A stretch of DNA of 64,000 nucleotides from Microbacterium sp. zg-B96 (GTDB taxonomy: Bacteria > Actinomycetota > Actinomycetes > Actinomycetales > Microbacteriaceae): positions 186,001 to 250,000 of the forward strand of contig NZ_CP126738.1 of the NCBI RefSeq assembly GCF_030246865.1, given 5' to 3'. Within the stretch, counting starts at the first letter, position 1. The number at the start of each line of letters is the position of its first letter. The position numbers and the translations under genes were made by a program. The notes under the pieces were generated by a model. The model searched no databases. It was not told where the DNA came from and worked only from the letters and a program-made list of their open reading frames with translations. Of this stretch, positions 7,068-14,897 are shown one piece after another.

Positions 7068-10000
7068 GCAAGGGACCCCGCCTGGCGCCGCCCAGCCTGC
7101 CCGACGGCCGCATCGTGCTGCAGCCGCCGCCCGAACTCGTGCCAAGCGAGGGCGGCAGCGGCATCCTCACCTCGCTGCTGCCGATGCTTGGCAGCGTCGG
7201 TGCGATCGTCATGGTGACGCTGACCAATGCCGGGCCCACCGGGTTCCTCATCGGCGGGATGTTCCTGCTGTCATCGCTGGGATTCGTCGCCGTCAACGGC
7301 TGGCGGCAGCGGTCGCAGCGCACGGCGCAGGTGCTCGGCAACCGCCGCGAGTACCTCGCGTACCTGGCCGATCTGCGCGAGACGGTGCGCGTGGCCGCAC
7401 GCAAGCAGCGCCGACACGGCGGGTGGATCACCCCCGCACCTGCGGCGCTGCCCTTCATCGCCGAGGAGCGGTCGCGCGTGTGGGAACGGGAACCGGGGGA
7501 CCCGGCCTTTCTCCTGGCCCGCATCGGGACGTCGGATCAGCCGCTGAGCATCGCGCTGGCGGCGCCGGAGCTGCCGCCGCTCGCCCAGCTGGACCCCGTC
7601 GCCGCATCCGCGGCGCACCGGTTCATGCTGACCCACGAGATCCAGCACGACGTCCCGCTCGGCATCGAGCTGGATGACTACGCGCGCCTGGAGATCGTCG
7701 GTCCTCAGGAAGAATCCATCCGATCGCTCGCGCGGGCGATCGTGACGGGCGCGGCGACCCTGCACGATCCGGAGGACCTGATCGTGGCGATCCTCGCCGG
7801 CGAGCAGCAGGCCGCCCACTGGGAGTGGGCGAAGTGGCTGCCGCACGTGATGTCGCCGCGCGTGGAGGACCGCCTGGGACCTGCCCGGATGATCGCCGCG
7901 TCGCTGGACGACCTCGAGGACATGCTGCCCGCGCAGCTGCGGGATCGTCCTCGGTTCGGGGCGGGCGAGGGGGTGACCCCGCACGTGCTGCTGGTGATCG
8001 ACGGGGCCGAGCCGGGCACCGGCAGCCCGGTCGTGGCAAGCGAAGGCATGCAGGGCGTCACCGTGATCGACCTGCCGCAGCGCTGGGGGGAGCTCACGCA
8101 CCCCGCCACCGCGCGCATCGCCCTGGCGGATGCTGCGCCGCCACGGATCACCGGATCCTTCCGCAGGGGCCGCGCCGTGGCATCCACCCCTCCCGCCCGC
8201 GCCGAGTTCATCGACCTCGCGCGCGCAGCGGAACCGTTCACCCCGGATGCGATGTCGATCGCAGAGGCCGAGGCCACCGCTCGCCGGCTGATGCCGCTGC
8301 GCTCGCGACCGATGCGCGTCGAGGACGCTCCTGTCGCGCAGGGCCAGCGCGAGCTCACCGAGTTGCTGGGACTGCCCGACGTCCGCTCGATCGATTTCGA
8401 CCGAGTGTGGTCGGGCCGCCTCGAACGCGACCGGCTGCGCGTCCCGATCGGTCAGGACACGACCGGCGCACCGCTCGTGCTCGACATCAAGGAGGCGGCG
8501 CAGCAGGGATCCGGCCCGCACGGGATCATGGTGGGCGCCACCGGGTCGGGCAAATCGGAGGTGCTGCGCACGCTCGTGCTGGCCCTCGCGCTGACCCATT
8601 CACCCGAGCATCTCAACTTCGTCCTCGTCGACTTCAAGGGTGGAGCGACGTTCGCCGGGATGGCGAGTATGCCCCACGTGTCGGCGGTGATCACGAACCT
8701 CGGCAGCGAGCTGGCACTGGTCGACCGTTTCCAGGACGCATTGCAGGGCGAGATCACGCGCCGACAGGAGCTCCTGCGCGCCGCGGGCAACTTCGCCAAC
8801 GTCGGCGAGTACGAGAAGGCGCGCCGCGGCGGGCGCACCGACCTGGCCCCGCTGCCGGCCCTGCTCGTGATCGTGGATGAGTTCTCCGAGCTGCTGTCTG
8901 CCAAGCCGGAGTTCGTGGAGAGCTTCCTGAACATCGGTCGGGTGGGCCGCTCCCTGCACGTGCATCTGCTGCTGGCTTCGCAGCGTCTCGAAGAGGGCAA
9001 GCTCCGGGGACTCGATACGTACCTGTCGTACCGGATCGGCCTGCGCACGTTCTCGGCATCCGAGTCACGCACGATCATCGGTACCCCCGACGCGTACACG
9101 TTGCCGCAGGAGCCGGGCGTCGGCTTCCTCAAGAGCGACACCGAGACGCTCGTACAGTTCCGCGCCGCGTACGTGTCGGGCAGGCCGAAGACCGACCCGG
9201 GCGATGTCGTCGATGAGACGACGTCCGGCGTCGACGGTCCAGCGCACATCGAGGTCTTCACCGCCGCCGCACAGCCGGTCGAAGCAGCGCAGGACGTCCC
9301 TGCCCGGGTGATCGCCCCGGCCGCCGCCGTGGAGGAGCGCGCGACGTTCCAGATCGCCGTGGAGCGGATGCAGGGTCACGGTCCGGCCGCGCATCAGGTG
9401 TGGCTGCCGCCGCTGTCCGATCCCGCCTCGCTGGACGAGCTCATGCCCGACCTCGTGGAGGACCCGCAGCTCGGTCTGATCTCTCCCGGATGGCGCGCGG
9501 CCGGTATCCTCACCGTGCCCCTCGGGCTCGTCGACGTGCCGCTCGAGCAGCGCCGCGACCGCCTCGTCGTCGGGCTGGGCGGCGCCGCCGGTCACGTCGC
9601 GATCGTGGGATCGCCGCTGAGCGGGAAGTCCACGCTCGCGCGCACGCTGGTCTCGGCGCTCGCGCTGATCGGCACGCCCCAGGAGCTGCAGTTCTACGTG
9701 CTCGACTTCGGTGGCGGTAGCTTCACGGCGATGCAGCAGCATCCCCACGTCGCCGGGGTGGCCACGCGCACCGAGCCCGAAGCCGTGCGTCGCACGGTCG
9801 CCGAGATCGAGTCGATCGTCGACGCGCGCGAACAGTATTTCCGCCGTCACGGCATCGACTCGATCGAGACCTACCGCGGTCGGCGGCGCAGGGGCGACGT
9901 GGACGATGGCTTCGGCGACGTCTTCCTCGTCGTGGACGGCTGGGCGACGGTGCGCGGCGAGTATGAGCCACTGGAGGCCCGCATCCAGACCATCGCCGCG

Positions 10001-11077
10001 CGGGGGCTGAGCTTCGGGGTGCACGTGATCATCACGGCCAACCGGTGGCTTGAGATTCGCGCCAGCCTCAAGGACCTCATCCAGACCAGGCTCGAGCTGC
10101 GCCAGGGCGATCCGACTGATTCCGACGTCGACCGCAAGCAGGCTGCGAACGTCCCCGTCGGTCAGCCCGGCCGCGGCCTCAGCCCCGCCAAGCTCCAGAT
10201 GCTCGGTGCGATCCCGCGCATCGACGGCTCATCCGACCCGGCCACCCTCTCCGACGGCGTGCAGGATCTGATCGCGCGCGTGTCCGCGGCGTGGCGAGGG
10301 GCACCCGGGCCGAAACTGCGGCTGCTTCCTGACATGCTCCCGCTGGACGAACTGCGGGCGCTCGCCGCTCCCGAGGACCGCCGGCTGCTCCTGGGCATCG
10401 AGGAGGCGCAGCTGTCCGCGTTCGGGATCGACCCGCGTGTCGAGCCGCACCTGTTCCTCTACGGTGACTCGGGCATGGGTAAATCGGCCTTCCTGCGCGG
10501 CGTGGTCCAGGAGATCACACGCGTCTACCGTCCGGACGAGGCGAAGATCTTCGTGGTCGACTACCGGCGGGCGCTCCTCGGCGAGATCCCAGCCGACTAC
10601 CTCGGCGCGTATCTCACGTCGCACGAGCTGGCCACCGGTGGCATGAACGATCTCGCGCAGTACTTCGGCAACCGCATCGCCGGCCCCGACGTCACCCCGG
10701 AGCAGTTGCGCGAGCGGAGTTGGTGGAAGGGCGCTGACGGGTTCATCATCGTCGACGACTATGACCTCGTCGCGACGAGCCAGGGCAACCCGCTCGCCGT
10801 GCTGCAGCCGCTGCTCGCGCAGGCCGGCGACGTGGGGCTGCACGTCATCCTCACTCGCCGCACCGGGGGAGCCAGCCGCGCCGCCTACGACCCGATCATC
10901 CAGCGGTTCACGGATCTGGGCGTGACCGGCATCCTGCTGGGCGGAAACCCCGAGGAGGGCGCGCTGATCGGACGGGTCAAGCCGGTGCGCGCCGCCCCGG
11001 GGCGCGCGCAGATCGTCAGTCGCGAGCACGGGCTGGTCTCGGCGCAACTGGCCTTCCCCCCGCCGACCGCCCACTGA
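7064..11077 (+). CDS. eccC: EccC: FtsK/SpoIIIE-type motor ATPase of type VII secretion (1337 aa)
   Basis: Two N-terminal transmembrane helices (~33-75) are followed by three tandem FtsK/SpoIIIE ATPase domains. Walker A motifs are GATGSGKS (491-498), GSPLSGKS (849-856) and GDSGMGKS (1134-1141). The first domain has a full Walker B (LLVIVDEF). The second has VFLVVDGW and the third FIIVDDYD, so only domain 1 carries the canonical catalytic Asp-Glu pair. This pattern is known for EccC/EssC, where domain 1 powers export and distal domains bind the WXG100 signal. All three domains are in one polypeptide, as in EssC and unsplit EccC. GTG 7064 overlaps the previous stop. Confidence 0.95.
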   Translation: MSKGPRLAPPSLPDGRIVLQPPPELVPSEGGSGILTSLLPMLGSVGAIVMVTLTNAGPTGFLIGGMFLLSSLGFVAVNGWRQRSQRTAQVLGNRREYLAYLADLRETVRVAARKQRRHGGWITPAPAALPFIAEERSRVWEREPGDPAFLLARIGTSDQPLSIALAAPELPPLAQLDPVAASAAHRFMLTHEIQHDVPLGIELDDYARLEIVGPQEESIRSLARAIVTGAATLHDPEDLIVAILAGEQQAAHWEWAKWLPHVMSPRVEDRLGPARMIAASLDDLEDMLPAQLRDRPRFGAGEGVTPHVLLVIDGAEPGTGSPVVASEGMQGVTVIDLPQRWGELTHPATARIALADAAPPRITGSFRRGRAVASTPPARAEFIDLARAAEPFTPDAMSIAEAEATARRLMPLRSRPMRVEDAPVAQGQRELTELLGLPDVRSIDFDRVWSGRLERDRLRVPIGQDTTGAPLVLDIKEAAQQGSGPHGIMVGATGSGKSEVLRTLVLALALTHSPEHLNFVLVDFKGGATFAGMASMPHVSAVITNLGSELALVDRFQDALQGEITRRQELLRAAGNFANVGEYEKARRGGRTDLAPLPALLVIVDEFSELLSAKPEFVESFLNIGRVGRSLHVHLLLASQRLEEGKLRGLDTYLSYRIGLRTFSASESRTIIGTPDAYTLPQEPGVGFLKSDTETLVQFRAAYVSGRPKTDPGDVVDETTSGVDGPAHIEVFTAAAQPVEAAQDVPARVIAPAAAVEERATFQIAVERMQGHGPAAHQVWLPPLSDPASLDELMPDLVEDPQLGLISPGWRAAGILTVPLGLVDVPLEQRRDRLVVGLGGAAGHVAIVGSPLSGKSTLARTLVSALALIGTPQELQFYVLDFGGGSFTAMQQHPHVAGVATRTEPEAVRRTVAEIESIVDAREQYFRRHGIDSIETYRGRRRRGDVDDGFGDVFLVVDGWATVRGEYEPLEARIQTIAARGLSFGVHVIITANRWLEIRASLKDLIQTRLELRQGDPTDSDVDRKQAANVPVGQPGRGLSPAKLQMLGAIPRIDGSSDPATLSDGVQDLIARVSAAWRGAPGPKLRLLPDMLPLDELRALAAPEDRRLLLGIEEAQLSAFGIDPRVEPHLFLYGDSGMGKSAFLRGVVQEITRVYRPDEAKIFVVDYRRALLGEIPADYLGAYLTSHELATGGMNDLAQYFGNRIAGPDVTPEQLRERSWWKGADGFIIVDDYDLVATSQGNPLAVLQPLLAQAGDVGLHVILTRRTGGASRAAYDPIIQRFTDLGVTGILLGGNPEEGALIGRVKPVRAAPGRAQIVSREHGLVSAQLAFPPPTAH

Positions 11078-11090
11078 CCCCACCGCGCCG

Positions 11091-11170
11091 CCGAGTGAGT
11101 ATTCGTGCCGCCGAGTGAGTATTCGTGCCGCCGAGTGAGTATTCGTGCTGTCGAGTGAGTATTCGTGCCC
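11091..11170. repeat. Four tandem copies of a 20-bp repeat (forward array)
   Basis: Head-to-tail 20-base units CCGAGTGAGTATTCGTGCCG at 11091, 11111, 11131 and 11151, the last two with 1-3 changes. The invariant core is CGAGTGAGTATTC. The array lies in the gap after eccC. An inverted array of the same unit lies at 11741-11820 on the other side of the GNAT gene. There are no spacers, so it is not a CRISPR. Confidence 0.95.
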
Positions 11171-11193
11171 GAGACATGCAGGTGGACGCCACC

Positions 11194-11625
11194 TCACAGC
11201 GCGAGCGTCCAGATGCGGAAGGTGAGTTCGCCGCCACGCCAGGGCATGGTCTTCTCGCCCTGCGCGGCGAACCCGGCATGTCGGCAGAGGGTGTTGGATG
11301 CCGGGTTGTCCACACCGGGATATGCGACGAGAAGGTTGCGGCGACCGTCCGCCTGTGCGGAATCGATCAGCTGACGCAGCGCCTCGCCCGCGACGCCTCG
11401 ACCCTGAAACTCCGGCAGTACGCTCCACCCCGTCTCGAGCGCCGGATGCCCGTCGTGCTCGACCTCCCAGTAGCCGATGCCGCCGGCCGGGTCCGCGTCG
11501 ACGTCGATGCGGAACATGTGTCCCGAGCCGAGGCTCCACGCACGCAGGTAACGCTCCTGCCGGTCGACGAGTTGCGCCGGGGTCTCCGAGCCGCCGAGGA
11601 ACACCGTCATCTCGGGCGTACTCAT
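11194..11625 (-). CDS. GNAT-family acetyltransferase (143 aa) between inverted repeat arrays
   Basis: Contains the acetyl-CoA-binding motif A, GWSVLPEFQGRGVAGEAL (Q-x-x-G-x-A type), followed by the typical late GNAT segment SNTLCRHAGF. The length suits a minimal single-domain enzyme of the RimJ/RimL-like side of the superfamily; the substrate is unknown. It is leftward and convergent with eccC, and lies alone between two arrays of a 20-bp repeat in opposite orientation, so it looks like an inserted cassette rather than part of either neighbouring operon. The ATG at 11625 lacks a clear ribosome site. Confidence 0.8.
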   Translation of the reverse strand: MSTPEMTVFLGGSETPAQLVDRQERYLRAWSLGSGHMFRIDVDADPAGGIGYWEVEHDGHPALETGWSVLPEFQGRGVAGEALRQLIDSAQADGRRNLLVAYPGVDNPASNTLCRHAGFAAQGEKTMPWRGGELTFRIWTLAL

Positions 11626-11740
11626 ATGGACGAGCAGATCGAAGTCGTCCTCACTTCAGCGTGCAAGCGTCACCGGCATCCGGCGCCCCTCTCGACGCGT
11701 CCCATCCTGTCCGCCGCATTGAGCAGACGCCAAGCACCGG

Positions 11741-11820
11741 GTGCGATGAATACTCACTCGGTGCGATGAATACTCACTCGCGGGCACGAATACTCACTCG
11801 CGGGCACGAATACTCACTCG
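11741..11820. repeat. Four tandem copies of the same 20-bp repeat in inverted orientation
   Basis: Units start at 11741, 11761, 11781 and 11801 and carry GAATACTCACTCG, the reverse complement of the core in the 11091-11170 array. Two sub-types alternate in pairs (GTGCGAT... and CGGGCAC... flanks). Together the arrays give eight copies of the core around the GNAT gene, four each side. Confidence 0.95.
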
Positions 11821-11925
11821 GCAGCGGGTGTGGGGTGCGCACAACGGGGGGTCGGGAGGTGGGCGGCGGTGCCTGTCGATACCAGCCAACCGGGTTGAGG
11901 TCGGGTTGTGGGACACCTACGGTCG

Positions 11926-11931
11926 TATGAT
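11926..11931 (+). promoter_or_regulatory. Candidate -10 box for the acyl-CoA oxidase gene
   Basis: TATGAT, a near-consensus -10, lies 24 bases before the ATG at 11956, leaving a short leader that holds the GAAAGG ribosome site (11944-11950). The -35 is poor. Confidence 0.45.
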
Positions 11932-11955
11932 TCCGTTTCCCACCGAAAGGTGACC

Positions 11956-14061
11956 ATGACCGACGCCGCAGTCCGTCCCCGCAAGCCCGCCACGAGCAAG
12001 CGCACCCCCGCCGGTGGCGCCCCGACCGCGCCGCACACCGCCGAGCAGGCCCACGAGTCCCGCATCGACATCGACGCCGTCACCGACCTGCTGCTGGGAA
12101 CCTGGGCCGCCACCCGCCGCGAAGCACGCGAGATGGTGAAGAACCCGGCGTTCTGGCGCATCGACGGGCAGCCGATGGCCGAACACCGGGAACGGGTCCT
12201 GGAGCAGCTGCACCTCCTCGTCGAGCACGGTGGCTCGCGGCGGGCCTACCCCGAGGAGTACGGCGGGCTCAACGACAACGGTGCCAACGTCGCCGCGTAC
12301 CTGGAGCTGGTCCTCGCCGACCCGAGCCTGCAGGTCAAGGCGGGCGTGCAGTGGGGTCTGTTCGGCTCGGCGATCCACCACCTCGGCACGAAACCCCACC
12401 ACGACAAGTGGCTGCGCGACGTGATGAACCTCAAGATCCCCGGGGCCTTCGCGATGACGGAGACCGGCCACGGATCGGATGTCGCCGCGGTCGGCACGAC
12501 CGCCACCTACGACCTCGACACCGAGGAATTCGTCATCCACACCCCCTTCCGGGGCGCCTGGAAGGACTACCTCGGCAACGCGGCACTGCACGGGCGGGCC
12601 GCGACCGTCTTCGCGCAGCTGATCAGCGGCGGCGTCAACTATGGCGTGCACTGCTTCTTCGTGCCGCTGCGCGATGAGCAGGGCGACTTCCTCCCCGGCA
12701 TCGGCGGCGAGGACGACGGCGTCAAGGGCGGGCTCAACGGCATCGACAACGGGCGCCTGCACTTCGACCAGGTGCGCATCCCGCGCGAGAACCTCCTCAA
12801 CCGCTACGGCGACATCGCCCCCGACGGCACCTACTCCAGCGAGATCGCCAGCCCCGGGCGCCGCTTCTTCACGATGCTCGGCGCGCTCGTGCAGGGTCGG
12901 GTGTGCATCGAAGGCGCGGCCACCAACGCCACTGCGCTGGCGCTCAAGATCGCCGTCACCTACGCCAATCAGCGTCGCCAATTCGACAGCGGCAGCGGCA
13001 GCGACGAGGTCGTGCTGCTGGACTACGCCAAGCACCAGCGGCGCCTGCTGCCGCGCCTGGCGGAGGTGTACGCGCAGCATTTCGCCGGCGACGAGCTGAT
13101 CCGAAAGTTCGACGGCGTCTTCAGCGGGCGCAAGGACACCCCGGACGAACGCGAGGACCTCGAGACCCTCGCCGCCGCGCTGAAGGCGATGTCCACCTGG
13201 AACGCGCTGGACACGATCCAGGAGTGCCGTGAAGCGTGCGGCGGCTCCGGCTTCCTCGCCGAGAACCGGCTCGTGGGGCTCCACCAGGATCTCGACGTGT
13301 ACGCCACCTTCGAAGGCGACAACACCGTGCTGCTGCAGCTGGTGGGCAAGCGCCTGCTGAGCGACTTCGCCAAGCAGTTCAAGGGTGCGGATGCCGGGAA
13401 GCTCGCTCGTTTCGCCGTCGGCCAGACCGCAGGCAGGGTCTTCCACGGCGCAGGTCTCCGCCAGCTCGGCCAGGCGGTCACCGATTTCGGGTCCACGGCA
13501 CGTTCGGTCGAACTGGGGCTGCGGGCCGATCAGCAGCACGACCTGCTGTCGGGCCGGGTGCAGCAGATGGTGTCGGATGTTGCCGGGCGCCTGCGCCCCG
13601 CTGCCAAACTGGCACCCGCGGCGGCCGCTGCCCTGTTCAACGAGAACCAGTCCGAGCTCATCGAAGCGGCCCGGGCACACGCCGAGCTGCTGCAGTGGGA
13701 GGCCCTCACCGACGGCGTGAACCGCGCCGGTGACGAGGGCACGCGTGAGGTGCTCACGTGGCTGCGCGACCTGTTCGGGCTGTCGGTGATCGAGAAGCAC
13801 CTCGCCTGGCACCTGATCCACGGTCGCCTGTCGACCCAGCGCGCGGCGTCGGTGTCGCGTTACATCGACAGGTTGTGCGCGCGGCTGCGTCCGCACGCAC
13901 AGGACCTCGTCGACGCGTTCGGCTTCGAGCCGGAGCACGTGCGCGCCCCCATCGCGTCGGGCGCCGAGCAGGATCGTCAGCAGGAGGCGCGCGAGTACTA
14001 CGCCGCGCTGGCGGCATCCGGTACGGCGCCGGTGTCGGAGAAGTCACTCAAGAAGAAGTGA
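11956..14061 (+). CDS. Acyl-CoA oxidase/dehydrogenase-family flavoenzyme (701 aa)
   Basis: FAD-dependent enzyme for the first step of fatty acid beta-oxidation (acyl-CoA to 2-enoyl-CoA). At ~700 residues it is acyl-CoA oxidase sized; ordinary acyl-CoA dehydrogenases are ~380. Visible elements are the flavin/substrate strand FAMTETGHGSDVAAVGTTATYD, the CREACGGSGFLAENRL segment and the catalytic base Glu453 in YATFEGDNTVLLQL. The C-terminal ~200 residues form the extra helical domain of oxidases. I chose ATG 11956 (MTDAAVRPRKP) because GAAAGG precedes it; an upstream in-frame ATG at 11908 has none. Whether oxygen or an electron-transfer flavoprotein is the acceptor cannot be told from sequence. 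Confidence 0.88.
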   Translation: MTDAAVRPRKPATSKRTPAGGAPTAPHTAEQAHESRIDIDAVTDLLLGTWAATRREAREMVKNPAFWRIDGQPMAEHRERVLEQLHLLVEHGGSRRAYPEEYGGLNDNGANVAAYLELVLADPSLQVKAGVQWGLFGSAIHHLGTKPHHDKWLRDVMNLKIPGAFAMTETGHGSDVAAVGTTATYDLDTEEFVIHTPFRGAWKDYLGNAALHGRAATVFAQLISGGVNYGVHCFFVPLRDEQGDFLPGIGGEDDGVKGGLNGIDNGRLHFDQVRIPRENLLNRYGDIAPDGTYSSEIASPGRRFFTMLGALVQGRVCIEGAATNATALALKIAVTYANQRRQFDSGSGSDEVVLLDYAKHQRRLLPRLAEVYAQHFAGDELIRKFDGVFSGRKDTPDEREDLETLAAALKAMSTWNALDTIQECREACGGSGFLAENRLVGLHQDLDVYATFEGDNTVLLQLVGKRLLSDFAKQFKGADAGKLARFAVGQTAGRVFHGAGLRQLGQAVTDFGSTARSVELGLRADQQHDLLSGRVQQMVSDVAGRLRPAAKLAPAAAAALFNENQSELIEAARAHAELLQWEALTDGVNRAGDEGTREVLTWLRDLFGLSVIEKHLAWHLIHGRLSTQRAASVSRYIDRLCARLRPHAQDLVDAFGFEPEHVRAPIASGAEQDRQQEAREYYAALAASGTAPVSEKSLKKK

Positions 14062-14079
14062 CGCTGCCCGGCGCATAAC

Positions 14080-14136
14080 TCAGGAAGAAGTCCCGACTCG
14101 GGCCCGTGCGATGATGCGCGGGCCCGTTCTTCCTGA
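14080..14136 (+). terminator. Terminator-like nested inverted repeat after the acyl-CoA oxidase gene
   Basis: Outer arms TCAGGAAGAA (14080-14089) and TTCTTCCTGA (14127-14136) enclose an inner stem CGGGCCCG (14099-14106) with CGGGCCCG (14119-14126), which is followed directly by TTCTT. It begins with the 16-mer CATAACTCAGGAAGAA (14074-14089), shared exactly with another intergenic element at 45464. Confidence 0.7.
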
Positions 14137-14190
14137 ATGGTGCGCCCGCCGTGCGACCACCCCGCGCCCGGCCCCGTCGGTATCCCGCCG

Positions 14191-14196
14191 TAGGGT
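14191..14196 (+). promoter_or_regulatory. -10 box for a leaderless tag transcript
   Basis: TAGGGT ends 6 bases before the GTG start of tag, so transcription would begin at the start codon itself. The same spacing recurs at several other genes in the window. Confidence 0.6.
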
Positions 14197-14202
14197 GGCG
14201 GG

Positions 14203-14772
14203 GTGAGCATCGACACCCGCCTCGGACCCGACGACGTGCTCCGATGCGCGTGGGTGGGCGATGACCCCGAGTACATCCGCTACCACGACGAGGAGTGGGG
14301 CCGTCCGCTGCACGGCGACCGCGAACTGTTCGAGAAGATGAGCCTGGAGGGCTTCCAGGCCGGCCTGTCGTGGATCACGATCCTGCGTAAGCGCCCGCGG
14401 TTCCGGGAGGTCTTCGCCGGCTTCGACCCCGCCTCCGTCGCTGCGTTCGACGACGCCGACGTGGAACGGCTGATGACGGATGCCGGAATCGTGCGCAACC
14501 GCGCCAAGATCACCGCCGTGATCGCCAACGCCCGCATCGTCGAGGCGATGGCGCCGGGCGAACTGGACGCGCTGATGTGGTCCTTCGCCCCGCCGCCCCG
14601 CCCGCGGCCGCAGTCGTTCGCCGAGATCACGGCGACCACCCCCGAATCCGACGCGATGTCGAAGGAACTGCGCCGCCGCGGCTTCCGCTTCGTCGGGTCG
14701 ACGACGATGTACGCGCTGATGCAGTCATCGGGCATGGTCGATGACCACGTGGCGGGCTGCTGGCGCGCATAG
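14203..14772 (+). CDS. tag: DNA-3-methyladenine glycosylase I
   Basis: 189 residues, the normal Tag length. The four zinc ligands are present with family spacing: Cys15 and His28 (13 apart) and His182 and Cys186 (4 apart). The signature YHDEEWGRPLHGDRELFEKM and the helical core FQAGLSWITILRKRPRFREVFAGFD are clear. The enzyme removes 3-methyladenine from alkylated DNA to start base-excision repair. It starts with GTG at 14203 without a Shine-Dalgarno, consistent with a leaderless message. It is a single gene between the acyl-CoA oxidase gene and the surface-protein operon. Confidence 0.96.
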   Translation: MSIDTRLGPDDVLRCAWVGDDPEYIRYHDEEWGRPLHGDRELFEKMSLEGFQAGLSWITILRKRPRFREVFAGFDPASVAAFDDADVERLMTDAGIVRNRAKITAVIANARIVEAMAPGELDALMWSFAPPPRPRPQSFAEITATTPESDAMSKELRRRGFRFVGSTTMYALMQSSGMVDDHVAGCWRA

Positions 14773-14897
14773 CGGCGCATGGGGACTTCTCCCCACGGCG
14801 GCACCCTCGCGCGCCCACTAGGGTGGACCAAGCGCCGACGATATGTCGGACCCGACGCCACGCAATCGCTGGACACGACAAAGGGGGACTGTTCCAG

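Noticed and set aside
11091..11170. Short direct repeats resembling a CRISPR array
   Set aside because: The 20-bp units abut with no unique spacers, and no cas genes are nearby. It is a plain tandem array.
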